Positions 1-5,525 of a stretch of DNA of 5,744 nt are shown in pieces; the stretch's first letter is position 1; each line of letters begins with the position of its first letter. The stretch is from positions 1 through 5,744 of the forward strand of contig CAYGWM010000179.1 of assembly GCA_964353555.1 (NCBI GenBank), in the 5' to 3' direction. The notes under the pieces were generated by a model. It saw only the letters and a list, made by a program, of their open reading frames with translations. It searched no databases and was not told the origin of the DNA. The position numbers were made by a program, and so were the translations under genes. The DNA comes from PR03 sp964353555. Lineage in GTDB: Bacteria; Myxococcota_A; UBA9160; PR03.

Positions 1-80
1 TCTTCGAAGACCCCGATGGCATCCGACTCGAGGTGAACTTCGTGCCCGGCAAGGGGCTGCTGGCGGAGAAGCAGGGTTGA
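1..80 (+). CDS. VOC (glyoxalase/dioxygenase) family protein, C-terminal end only
   Basis: Partial gene running in from the left edge. The frame beginning at base 3 reads 25 residues to a TGA at 78-80. It contains FEDPDGIRLEVNF, the closing strand of vicinal-oxygen-chelate folds, where F-x-DPDG-x-x-LE carries the last metal-ligand glutamate (family knowledge). The substrate cannot be told from this tail: glyoxalases, extradiol dioxygenases and fosfomycin/bleomycin-resistance proteins all end this way. Its stop overlaps the TTG start of the next gene (TTGA at 77-80), so the two are probably co-transcribed. Confidence 0.75.
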   Translation, partial: FEDPDGIRLEVNFVPGKGLLAEKQG

Positions 81-958
81 AGCCGCGACTCGGCGAACGC
101 GGCTGGCGTCCGCTCTTCACGCCGCAGCGCACCGGCTCGTACGTGAACGACCACTGCGTCGTGCGCGCACCGACCGGGCGCTGGCACGTGTTCGGCATCA
201 CCAAGGCGACGGCCGACGTCGATCCGCAGCAGGAGCGCTGGTTCTGTCACGGCTCGGGCGCGTCGCTCGCCGCGGGAGGCTTCGACGAGCACAACCGCGT
301 CTGCGACTTCGGCCCGCGCGCCTGGGCGCCGACCGTCGCGTTCGACGGCCAGCGCTGGATCATGCTCTACGGACCCGACCTGCTGCGCGCGGCGGTGTGC
401 GACGACGATCGACTCGACCACTGGCGCGAGACGCCGTGCTCGCTCACCGGCGCGCCGATCCAGGCCGTGCTGCGCGACGGCATGCTCTTCCGTCTCGACG
501 ACGAGTCGTGGCTGCTCTACTCGACCGGCAAGCACGGCCGCGCCGGAGCGGTCAGCGTGTGCGTCTCCGAGAACCTGATCGACTGGCGCTTCGTGCGCTT
601 CGCCTTGCGCACCACCGAGGGCGCGCCGTCGAACCCGCCATGGGCGGCCACCGAGTCGCCCTTCGTGTTCCGCCACGGCAACGACTACTGGCTCTCGCTC
701 ACGTACACGACGAGCTTCGGCGGCCCCGGCGAGTACCACAACACGCTGCTGTTCCGCTCGACCAACCCGTTCGACTTCGGCACCTACACGGGCGACGCCG
801 TCGAGGTGGCGGCCACGCTCTACGCGCACGCACCCGAGTACCTGCTCGATCCCGACAGCGGCCGCTGGTACGTGACGAGCTGCGGCTGGCACGGCGCACT
901 GTTCCAGCCGGTGATCCCGGGCAGTGTCGCGATCCGCGAGCTCGAGTGGGGGGAGTGA
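77..958 (+). CDS. GH43/GH32-like five-bladed beta-propeller glycoside hydrolase-type protein
   Basis: 293 residues from a TTG start, chosen because it overlaps the upstream stop (TTGA) and has GGAG at 64-67 about 9 bases before it. The fold is suggested by repeated blade-like strands ending in aromatics: GRWHVFGITK near 34-43, QRWIMLYGPD near 92-101, ESWLLYSTG near 143-151, NDYWLSLTY near 202-210 and GRWYVTSCGW near 262-271. Candidate catalytic acids fit the GH43/GH32 pattern: D25 in VNDH (base), D134 in VLRDG (pKa modulator) and E193 in ATESPFVF (acid). No signal peptide or membrane segment is visible, so it is probably cytoplasmic. It would act on a fructosyl, arabinosyl or xylosyl bond; the substrate is not readable. 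It could also be a non-catalytic propeller. It belongs to the metabolic flank, not the defence island. Confidence 0.6.
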   Translation: MKPRLGERGWRPLFTPQRTGSYVNDHCVVRAPTGRWHVFGITKATADVDPQQERWFCHGSGASLAAGGFDEHNRVCDFGPRAWAPTVAFDGQRWIMLYGPDLLRAAVCDDDRLDHWRETPCSLTGAPIQAVLRDGMLFRLDDESWLLYSTGKHGRAGAVSVCVSENLIDWRFVRFALRTTEGAPSNPPWAATESPFVFRHGNDYWLSLTYTTSFGGPGEYHNTLLFRSTNPFDFGTYTGDAVEVAATLYAHAPEYLLDPDSGRWYVTSCGWHGALFQPVIPGSVAIRELEWGE

Positions 959-990
959 GCGGTGCCCCGCGGAATCTGCTGCTCATGCAC

Positions 991-1179
991 TCACGGCCGC
1001 CAGTCGCGAGCACCGTGCATGAAGCCGACCACGAAGACGAAGCCATCCGCAACGCGGTAGATCAGCTGGTAGCGACCCAGGAAGATTTTAGCTGCGCTCG
1101 CGCGAATCGCGTCCAGACGACGCGGCGCCTCCGTTGCGTCGTTCCCATCGCTCCCAGAGTTCTTGCATGACCTGCTCAT
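991..1179 (-). pseudogene. ParE/RelE-family toxin remnant (C-terminal half)
   Basis: A 62-codon minus-strand frame. Its last ~45 residues are recognisably ParE/RelE: KIFLGRYQLIYRV, then a beta-strand (GFVFVVGF) and HGARD near the end, matching the family's GRYRLIYRV and HGAR elements. Usual length is about 90-100 residues. The N-terminal helices are missing, and the first ~18 codons (from ATG 1179) are only an alternative reading of the antitoxin's 3' end. The overlap with the antitoxin is about 92 bases in another frame, far more than the few bases normal for such pairs. There is no room for the missing half in a third frame, so a deletion of roughly 45-50 codons explains it better than a frameshift. 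The toxin is probably inactive. It converges on the glycoside-hydrolase gene, leaving 32 bases between stops. Confidence 0.6.
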
Positions 1180-1321
1180 GCGGGATGACGCGACCCTCGC
1201 GAACGTCTCGATCGCCCTCCTCGATACATTGCATCACGTAGACGTGATACAGGATCTGCTCGAGCGAGCAGTCTTCGGGCAGGCGATCGAGCATCGCGCG
1301 GACGGCGTCCTTGTCACGCAT
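1088..1321 (-). CDS. Antitoxin of a ParE/RelE-type toxin-antitoxin pair
   Basis: 77 residues from ATG at 1321, preceded on its strand by GGAG with 10-base spacing. The core (MLDRLPEDCSLEQILYHVYV at 10-29, then EEGDRDVREGRVIPHEQVMQ at 34-53) matches the small acidic antitoxins found directly upstream of ParE/RelE toxins, in which a short helical segment is followed by a 'D..EGR.vpHEeV...L..W' tail. It would bind and neutralise the toxin and probably repress its own promoter. The last ~17 codons (after WERWERRN) run into what is toxin-coding sequence in the other frame, so its C-terminus may be altered by the deletion that removed half the toxin. It is divergent from the mod remnant, with a 142-base spacer. 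Confidence 0.65.
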   Translation of the reverse strand: MRDKDAVRAMLDRLPEDCSLEQILYHVYVMQCIEEGDRDVREGRVIPHEQVMQELWERWERRNGGAASSGRDSRERS

Positions 1322-1411
1322 GAGGGATCTGCTCCGGGACCTGGGGTGTGCCGCAAAGTAGATGTGAAGGTCGGGGCAGCCTACCCCCGTCATGGGTTCT
1401 CGGTCGCCGTG

Positions 1412-1417
1412 TACAAT
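1412..1417 (+). promoter_or_regulatory. Candidate -10 box upstream of the mod remnant operon
   Basis: TACAAT differs from TATAAT at one position and sits 46 bases before the ATG at 1464, in the 142-base spacer between divergent genes. No convincing -35 box lies 16-18 bases upstream (GTCATG at 1389-1394 is poor). It is AT-richer than its surroundings, which is the main support. A GGGAG at 1447-1451 could serve as a somewhat distant ribosome-binding site. The same spacer must also hold the promoter of the minus-strand antitoxin, for which no clear box was seen. Confidence 0.3.
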
Positions 1418-1463
1418 CGGCCGCGCCGACGACGGCGCTGATCCACGGGAGTGCTGCACACCG

Positions 1464-1781
1464 ATGCCCCGCTCGAAGTCGCCCGCTCCCGGCAAGTCGC
1501 GCAAGAAGCCGATCGAGAACTACGAGCACAAGGACAAGCAGCGCGCGAACAACCCGCCCGTTGGGTTGGTGACGCCCGAAACGGATCGCGACGCGGGCAA
1601 GCAGCGCTACGCGTACGACCCGCACCTCGATCCGCAGCTCGTCTGGGCCGGCAAGGCGGAACACACCGGCTTCGAGGTGCCGACGGTTTCGCTGCACGTG
1701 CACGAACCACACGTCCCCTGTTCCGACTTCGAGATCAATCGGGCCAACGGCGCGAGAAGCGCCCGGACGGCGATGCCATGA
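1464..1781 (+). CDS. Type III DNA methyltransferase (Mod), N-terminal fragment
   Basis: 105 codons from ATG 1464. Residues 1-81 match the N-terminus of a family of adenine-specific type III-like methyltransferases (COG2189): NNPPVGLVTPET near 29-40, YDPHLDPQLVWAGKAEHT near 51-68, VPTVSLHVHE at 72-81. In the family this last stretch is followed by an arginine and on to the DPPY catalytic motif several hundred bases later. Here similarity stops after HVHE (about base 1706), and 24 unrelated residues follow to a TGA at 1779-1781. Full-length members are about 900-1000 residues, so under a tenth remains, with no catalytic motif. The stop overlaps the ATG of the HNH gene (ATGA, 1778-1781). Protein function is unlikely; the frame may now serve mainly as a translated leader for the nuclease. 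Confidence 0.8.
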   Translation: MPRSKSPAPGKSRKKPIENYEHKDKQRANNPPVGLVTPETDRDAGKQRYAYDPHLDPQLVWAGKAEHTGFEVPTVSLHVHEPHVPCSDFEINRANGARSARTAMP

Positions 1782-2713
1782 GAGCGTTTGCCGGAGTCAC
1801 CGACCGAGACTGGTATCAGTTTCTCTCCAGCCAGAGGAGGCTTGATGAGGTCAACTTCTGGCAGCCCAGCGGTGGCAGCATCTTCAAGTCGCTGGCCCCA
1901 GGAGAGCTGTTTCTGTTCAAGCTCAAGAAGTCCAACATGATCGCGGGAGGAGGTTTCTTCGCTCATTCAACGCTTCTCCCGCTGGACCTCGCGTGGGACA
2001 GCTTTGGGATCGCGAATGGTGCAGCGTCATTCGTTGAGCTGAAGCGCCTCATCGATGCGCGACGCGAGAAGAAGCCGACCGGAACGAACAACTACATGAT
2101 TGGTTGTGTACTTCTCTCGCAGCCGTTCTTCCTGCCCCCAGCCGAGTGGATCGAGATCGATTGGAAGAGCAACATCGTTCAAGGCAAAGGCTACGACCTG
2201 ACTCAGGAGCCTGGCCTCTCGATCTTCTCTCGGATCAGGAGCGCTTTGACACGATCAACCGCCGAGGCATCGTGGCCGTCGCTCATCCAAGATCTGCCTC
2301 AGGATCCGCGCGAGCGATACGGTCAGCCGGTCCTCGTCAAACCCCGGCTCGGCCAAGGCACATTCCGCGTCCTTGTCACCGATGCGTACGATCGAAGGTG
2401 CGCGGTCAGCAGCGAGAAAGTCTTGCCCGTACTCGAGGCAGCGCACATCAAGCCCTACGTCGTAGAGGGTCCGCACCGTGTGGACAACGGCATTCTGCTG
2501 CGTAGCGACCTCCATATTCTCTTCGATCGCGGATACCTGACCGTTGCGCCCGACCTCCGCCTCGAGGTCAGCAATCGCATTCACGAAGAGTTCAACAATG
2601 GAAAAGCCTACTACGCCTTCAATGGCAGCCCATTGCGTCCGCCTCGTCGCCCCGAACACAAACCTTCTGCCGAGTTTCTGCAATGGCACAACGAACAAGT
2701 CTTCCGCGGTTGA
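1778..2713 (+). CDS. HNH endonuclease (HNH_2 type) with an N-terminal reader-like domain
   Basis: 311 residues from ATG 1778. The open frame continues upstream to 1451, but that part is an out-of-frame reading of mod and shows no family similarity. The N-terminal region (1 to ~140: VTDRDWYQFL, VNFWQPSGG, LAPGELFLFKL, GGGFFAH, AWDSFG, GCVLLSQPFF) matches the conserved front of a family of stand-alone HNH proteins. The C-terminal nuclease contains RVLVTDAYDRRCAVS near 197-211, H223 in AAHIKPY, N237 in VDNGILL and H246 in DLHILFDRGYL, giving the complete H-N-H set. Full length and intact, so probably active in metal-dependent DNA cleavage. The target is unknown. The front domain looks PUA/EVE-like, which would suit recognition of modified DNA (inference). 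Base composition is lower in GC than either neighbour. It starts at an ATGA overlap and ends at a TTGA overlap with the mod fragments. The ribosome-binding site is weak, so translational coupling is likely. Confidence 0.85.
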   Translation: MRAFAGVTDRDWYQFLSSQRRLDEVNFWQPSGGSIFKSLAPGELFLFKLKKSNMIAGGGFFAHSTLLPLDLAWDSFGIANGAASFVELKRLIDARREKKPTGTNNYMIGCVLLSQPFFLPPAEWIEIDWKSNIVQGKGYDLTQEPGLSIFSRIRSALTRSTAEASWPSLIQDLPQDPRERYGQPVLVKPRLGQGTFRVLVTDAYDRRCAVSSEKVLPVLEAAHIKPYVVEGPHRVDNGILLRSDLHILFDRGYLTVAPDLRLEVSNRIHEEFNNGKAYYAFNGSPLRPPRRPEHKPSAEFLQWHNEQVFRG

Positions 2714-3960
2714 ATCGCACGACCTGCGACACCTCGCGCGTCGCCACCTCGCTCGCGAAGCAGCGGCTGATGACGGCGGTCTACGACTACTACGAGCTCG
2801 CGCATCCCAAGCAGGGAGTGGGTTCGGGCTTCGTCTACAAGACCGTCCCGCACGTCACGCTGAAATCGATCGCGAACAATCCCGAGATCACGGAAGGGAT
2901 GTCGCGCGCGGCGATCGACAAGGCGATCGCGAAGTACGCCGATCAGGAAACGCTCTACGACCAGCCGAAGCTCGACAAGAGCAAGGCGCGCGTGGCGGGG
3001 CCGTTCACGGTCGAGGCGGTGCCCGCGCCAGTGGTGAAGCCGCTCGAAGACACCGCGCCGGGGGCGCCGCGCACGGCCGACGCCTCCGAAGCGCGCTCCG
3101 GCGAGACGCTGCGCCACGCCGAGTGGCGCGACGAGCTGCTGCGCACCGGCATCCGCGGCAAGAACAAGCAGATGATCCTGTTCTCGCGCGTCGAGCCGAT
3201 GGCCGGCACGCGCTGGCTGCACGCGGAGGCGGAGACGAAGCCGAACGATCGCGGCGCAGATCACGTACTCGAGAAGGCTCCGGCGTCGCAGTACACGGCA
3301 GCCGAGCGCGTCGTGCTGTCGTTCGGTCCCGAGCACGCGCCGCTCGAGCAGCGCCAGGTGGCGCGCGCACTCGAAGAGGCGGCGTCGCTAGTGCCGAAGC
3401 CGAAGCTGCTGGTCTTCGCCGCGTTCCAGTTCGATCCCGAAGCCGCGAAGGACATCGACGAGATCAAGCCCGGCACCGTCGGCATGACGCTGCTGAAGGT
3501 GCAGATGAACCCGGATCTGCTGACCGAGGATCTGAAGAAGAAGCGCGCCAGCAACGAATCGTTCTGGCTGGTCGGCCAGCCCGACGTCGAGCTGCGTCGC
3601 GTCGCGGAAGGCGAACACAAAGGCAAGTGGCAGGCCTTCGTGCGCGGCTTCGACTACTACAACACGAAGACCGGCGCGATCGAGTCGGGCGATCCGGGCC
3701 GCATCGCGATGTGGCTGCTCGACCCGGACTACGACGGCATGAGCCTCTTCGCGCACCAGGTCTTCTTCCCGATGGCGGGCGACGGCGAGGGCTGGGCGCG
3801 ACTCGCGCGCAGCCTGAAAGCGGAGATCGACGAGGAACGCATCGAGGCGTATCGCGGCAGCGAGTCGCTGCCGTTCGAGGCGGGCGCGAATCGGCGCGTG
3901 GCCGTGAAGATCGTCGACGACCGCGGCATCGAGTCGCTGCGGATCGTGGACTTGGAGTGA
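2683..3960 (+). CDS. Type III DNA methyltransferase (Mod), C-terminal fragment
   Basis: 425 open codons from ATG 2683. An in-frame TTG at 2710 overlapping the HNH stop (TTGA) or ATG 2770 are equally possible starts. Similarity to Mod begins at about residue 12 (TTCDTSRV), which in full-length members directly follows the FxGxG SAM-binding loop, and continues through AKQRLMTAVYDYYELA (25-40), VYKTVPHVTLKSIANNPEI (51-69) and GPFTVEAVPAP (106-116). The large C-terminal domain follows: SFGPEHAPLEQRQV (213-226), FAAFQFDPEAAKDIDE (245-260), KKKRASNESFWLVGQPDVEL (285-304) and IVDDRGIESLRIV to the end. Motif I and the DPPY motif are absent, so there can be no methyl transfer. No stop or frameshift interrupts the ~410 conserved codons, so the break is recent or the fragment is maintained, for example as a binding partner. 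Coupled to the HNH gene. Confidence 0.8.
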   Translation: MAQRTSLPRLNRTTCDTSRVATSLAKQRLMTAVYDYYELAHPKQGVGSGFVYKTVPHVTLKSIANNPEITEGMSRAAIDKAIAKYADQETLYDQPKLDKSKARVAGPFTVEAVPAPVVKPLEDTAPGAPRTADASEARSGETLRHAEWRDELLRTGIRGKNKQMILFSRVEPMAGTRWLHAEAETKPNDRGADHVLEKAPASQYTAAERVVLSFGPEHAPLEQRQVARALEEAASLVPKPKLLVFAAFQFDPEAAKDIDEIKPGTVGMTLLKVQMNPDLLTEDLKKKRASNESFWLVGQPDVELRRVAEGEHKGKWQAFVRGFDYYNTKTGAIESGDPGRIAMWLLDPDYDGMSLFAHQVFFPMAGDGEGWARLARSLKAEIDEERIEAYRGSESLPFEAGANRRVAVKIVDDRGIESLRIVDLE

Positions 3961-4005
3961 TCGCGTCGATCCTCGGCGGCCGAGCGTGACCGACCGTTCT
4001 CTGCG

Positions 4006-4034
4006 TTGCCCGCGCCGGCAATTGCACCTACGCT
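4006..4034 (+). promoter_or_regulatory. Candidate sigma70-type promoter for the vapBC-hepT-res block
   Basis: TTGCCC at 4006-4011 and TACGCT at 4029-4034 are separated by 17 bases, and would start transcription about 30 bases before the antitoxin ATG at 4070. Both boxes are GC-shifted versions of the consensus, as is common in high-GC genomes. It lies in the 109-base gap after the mod fragment. A perfect inverted repeat CTCGGC-G-GCCGAG at 3972-3984 lies just upstream; it has no T-run, so it is not a standard terminator. Confidence 0.33.
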
Positions 4035-4069
4035 GCAGGAGATGGGGGGCCGAGAGGGAGAATCGGACC

Positions 4070-4285
4070 ATGATCGAGGAACGCGCTCCGGAGCTTGATG
4101 AACAGGATGGTACGGCCGCGGCTCGAACAGACGGCGTCGCCGCGGAGCAGCCGCGCTCTGCGCTCGGCCGGCGGCTTCGCGAGATCCGGGAGCGCATCGT
4201 CGCGAGCGGGATTCCCTTGTTGAACGCGGAAGAGCTCGAGGCTGAGATCGCGGAACGGCGGGGCAGTCGCGAAGAGCTGCCGTGA
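4070..4285 (+). CDS. VapB-type antitoxin
   Basis: 71 residues from ATG 4070, with a strong purine-rich ribosome-binding site (GAGAGGGAG at 4052-4060, 9 bases before the start). The C-terminal half (LGRRLREIRERIVASGIPLL near 32-51, then AEELEAEIAERRG) has the 'L...L..iR..I..sG..lL..eelE.Ei.eRRG' form of small antitoxins that precede PIN-domain toxins. The N-terminal third is acidic and low-complexity, without a clear DNA-binding motif. It should wrap around and inactivate the downstream VapC. The genes overlap by GTGA at 4282-4285, the usual tight coupling of such pairs. A longer frame opens upstream at GTG 3986, but it lacks a ribosome-binding site and its extra residues are promoter-region sequence. 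Confidence 0.72.
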   Translation: MIEERAPELDEQDGTAAARTDGVAAEQPRSALGRRLREIRERIVASGIPLLNAEELEAEIAERRGSREELP

Positions 4286-4686
4286 AGTGCACGTACGTCG
4301 ACTCAGGCGTGCTGGTGTGGGCGTCGCGAGGGTCGGGCGAGTTCGCGGAGCGGGCGCTTGCGATTCTCGAAGACCCGGACCGCGTCTTCGTATCGAGCGT
4401 CTTCGTGGAGCTCGAAACGCTTCCCAAGCCCGTGCATTACAGGCGCCGGACCGAGGTCGAGTTCTACGAGGCGTTCTTCTCTTCCTGCGCGCTCTCGGTG
4501 CGAGCTTCCAAGCATCTGGTCGATTCCGCATTGGTCGAGGCCACACGCCACGGACTCGCCGGGATGGACGCGCTTCACGTCGTGTGCGCAGCCTCAGCCG
4601 ATGCGACTGAGCTCATCACGACCGAAAAGCCGACCAAGCCTCTTCACCGGACGCGTCGCGTTCGCGTGGCGTCGCTCCATGTCTGA
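4282..4686 (+). CDS. vapC: VapC-type PIN-domain ribonuclease toxin
   Basis: 134 residues, typical for VapC, starting at GTG 4282, which overlaps the antitoxin stop. PIN-domain marks in order: YVDSGVLVWA with D7 (first metal-binding acid), SVFVELETLPK with E43/E45 (second), GLAGMDALHVVCA with D96 (third), and LITTEKPTKPLHR, where E115 occupies the place of the usual fourth aspartate. The conservative D-to-E change probably still allows Mg/Mn binding. The predicted role is endoribonuclease cleavage of tRNA or rRNA when VapB is degraded. All core elements are present, so this pair is probably functional. It sits between the mod and res fragments, where it would penalise loss of the locus. Confidence 0.78.
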   Translation: MKCTYVDSGVLVWASRGSGEFAERALAILEDPDRVFVSSVFVELETLPKPVHYRRRTEVEFYEAFFSSCALSVRASKHLVDSALVEATRHGLAGMDALHVVCAASADATELITTEKPTKPLHRTRRVRVASLHV

Positions 4687-4704
4687 TCCGGCGAGTAACC
4701 TGCC

Positions 4705-5040
4705 ATGTCGCGCCGCGACGACGCGATCACGCTCCGCCAGATGCTCGACGGGGTGCGAGAGATTCTCGAACACACGCGTGGGCGCACGCTCGACGATGTG
4801 CGCGCGAATCGGATGTTCGAGCTGGCTCTCTCCCGGCTCCTGGTCATAGTCGGGGCAGCTTCGAGCCGGGTGTCGCCCGCCGCGCGCGACGCGCATCGCG
4901 AGATTCCGTGGGGCATGTTGGCGGAGACGGGAGACTCGCTGGTTCGGGACGTCGACCGCGTCGATCTCCCGCGCATCTGGCGAATCGTGCAAGACGATTT
5001 ACCTGGCTTGGCCGCGAGCCTCGAAGAATCCCTCCGATGA
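4705..5040 (+). CDS. HepT-like (DUF86) protein with degenerate ribonuclease motif
   Basis: 111 residues from ATG 4705. The helical framework is clear: RRDDAITLRQMLDGVREILE near 3-22, MFELALSRLLVIVGAAS near 37-53, HREIPWGMLA near 64-73, RVDLPRIWRIVQDDLPGL near 85-102. HepT ribonucleases carry R-x(4-6)-H-x-Y, usually as MRNRLIHGYD, just before 'vD...vW..v..DLP'. Here the same place reads ETGDSLVRDVD, so the arginine, histidine and tyrosine are replaced by G76, R81 and V83. Neither other frame restores the motif, so these are substitutions and not a frameshift. The nucleotidyltransferase partner MntA, usually adjacent, is absent. The protein is probably not an active RNase; it may be a decaying relic or a retained scaffold. 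Its stop overlaps the res start (ATGA, 5037-5040). Confidence 0.7.
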   Translation: MSRRDDAITLRQMLDGVREILEHTRGRTLDDVRANRMFELALSRLLVIVGAASSRVSPAARDAHREIPWGMLAETGDSLVRDVDRVDLPRIWRIVQDDLPGLAASLEESLR

Positions 5041-5504
5041 GCAAGGGCATCGACCACCTGATCATCTGCTCGCCGTTCGCCGAGCCCGATTCGCATTGGG
5101 CGTACGACCGCGAGACGCAGCGCTTCGCGCGCAAGTCCGGCCGCAGGGCGGCCAGCTACGTGGTGGCGACGCCCGGCGTCGATTCGTACGACGACCCGGG
5201 CATCACCGTTTCGCTGAAGCTCGCGAACGAGATCCGCCCGCGCGTCGCGGCGTGGCGCGAGTCGGGCTACCCGGGCGTCACCGGCACGACGAAGCGCCTG
5301 CTCGACCACTGGCGCGACGAGGAGCGATCGGCGCGCTTCTTCTTCTGCCAGCTCGAAGCGATCGAGACGCTGATCTGGCTCACCGAGGGTCCACCGGCGG
5401 ATCGCCAGGGCATCGAGATCCCGGGCGATGGCGGCCCCTTCGCGCGCATCTGCGCGAAGATGGCGACCGGCTCGTCGTTTGACTCGGGGACGTTCGTTGC
5501 GTGA
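5037..5504 (+). CDS. Type III restriction endonuclease (Res), N-terminal fragment cut at Walker A
   Basis: 155 codons from ATG 5037, in an ATGA overlap with the preceding gene. The sequence matches the start of BPTD_3080-like Res proteins: INSP-type opening (LIICSPFAEPDSHWAYDRET, 8-27), YVVATPG (41-47), NEIRPRVAAWRESGYPGVTG (64-83), TKRLLDHWRD (85-94), FFFCQLEAIETLIWLTE (101-117), GIEIPGDGGPF (125-135) and KMATGS (141-146). In intact members the last run continues GKT, forming the Walker A ATP-binding loop of the DEAD/DEAH helicase core. Here it changes to SFDSGTFVA and stops. The helicase, Walker B and PD-(D/E)XK nuclease parts are all missing (full length is roughly 850-1000 residues), so no ATP-dependent restriction is possible. 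The break falls next to an inverted repeat at 5486-5525. Confidence 0.8.
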   Translation: MSKGIDHLIICSPFAEPDSHWAYDRETQRFARKSGRRAASYVVATPGVDSYDDPGITVSLKLANEIRPRVAAWRESGYPGVTGTTKRLLDHWRDEERSARFFFCQLEAIETLIWLTEGPPADRQGIEIPGDGGPFARICAKMATGSSFDSGTFVA

Positions 5505-5525
5505 GTTGCGTCGAGGACCGTCCCC
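5486..5525. repeat. Inverted repeat GGGGACG / CGTCCCC at the res breakpoint
   Basis: GGGGACG at 5486-5492 and CGTCCCC at 5519-5525 are perfect 7-base complements separated by 26 bases. The spacer contains TTGCG twice (5497-5501 and 5506-5510). There is no T-run, so it is not a classic intrinsic terminator, although it lies between convergent genes and could act in both directions. GGGGAC-type palindromes of this kind are common as dispersed REP-like elements in environmental genomes. Its position 12 bases after the last recognisable res codon suggests involvement in the truncation. Confidence 0.45.

Noticed and set aside
397..1170. A plus-strand Arg-rich frame of 257 codons over the glycoside-hydrolase gene
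   Set aside because: Out-of-frame shadow; the frame starting at 77 carries the beta-propeller motifs.
1451..1777. A 109-residue N-terminal extension of the HNH protein in the same open frame
   Set aside because: It is the +2 reading of the mod fragment, Arg/Ala-rich and without family similarity. HNH relatives begin at the MRAFAGVTD equivalent, and ATG 1778 also overlaps the upstream stop.
1707..2713. The HNH gene as a classical homing endonuclease inside an intron or intein
   Set aside because: About half of the host gene is missing between the flanks, no intein splicing residues or intron fold are seen, and the protein belongs to the stand-alone HNH_2 type.
3972..3984. Inverted repeat CTCGGC-G-GCCGAG as a terminator after mod
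   Set aside because: A one-base centre gives only a short usable stem, and no T-run follows.
2544..3989. A plus-strand open frame of 481 codons overlapping HNH and mod
   Set aside because: Arg/Ala-rich out-of-frame reading of two genes whose true frames match known families.
3986..4069. A longer antitoxin starting at GTG 3986
   Set aside because: The extra 28 residues come from the putative promoter region and there is no ribosome-binding site, whereas ATG 4070 has a strong one.
3388..4197. A long minus-strand open frame (269 codons) opposite the mod C-fragment
   Set aside because: It is a composition shadow of a recognisable plus-strand gene in GC-rich DNA; its translation shows no domain.
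1464..5504. An active type III restriction-modification system
   Set aside because: Mod lacks DPPY and FxGxG, and Res ends inside Walker A. Neither activity can be encoded here.
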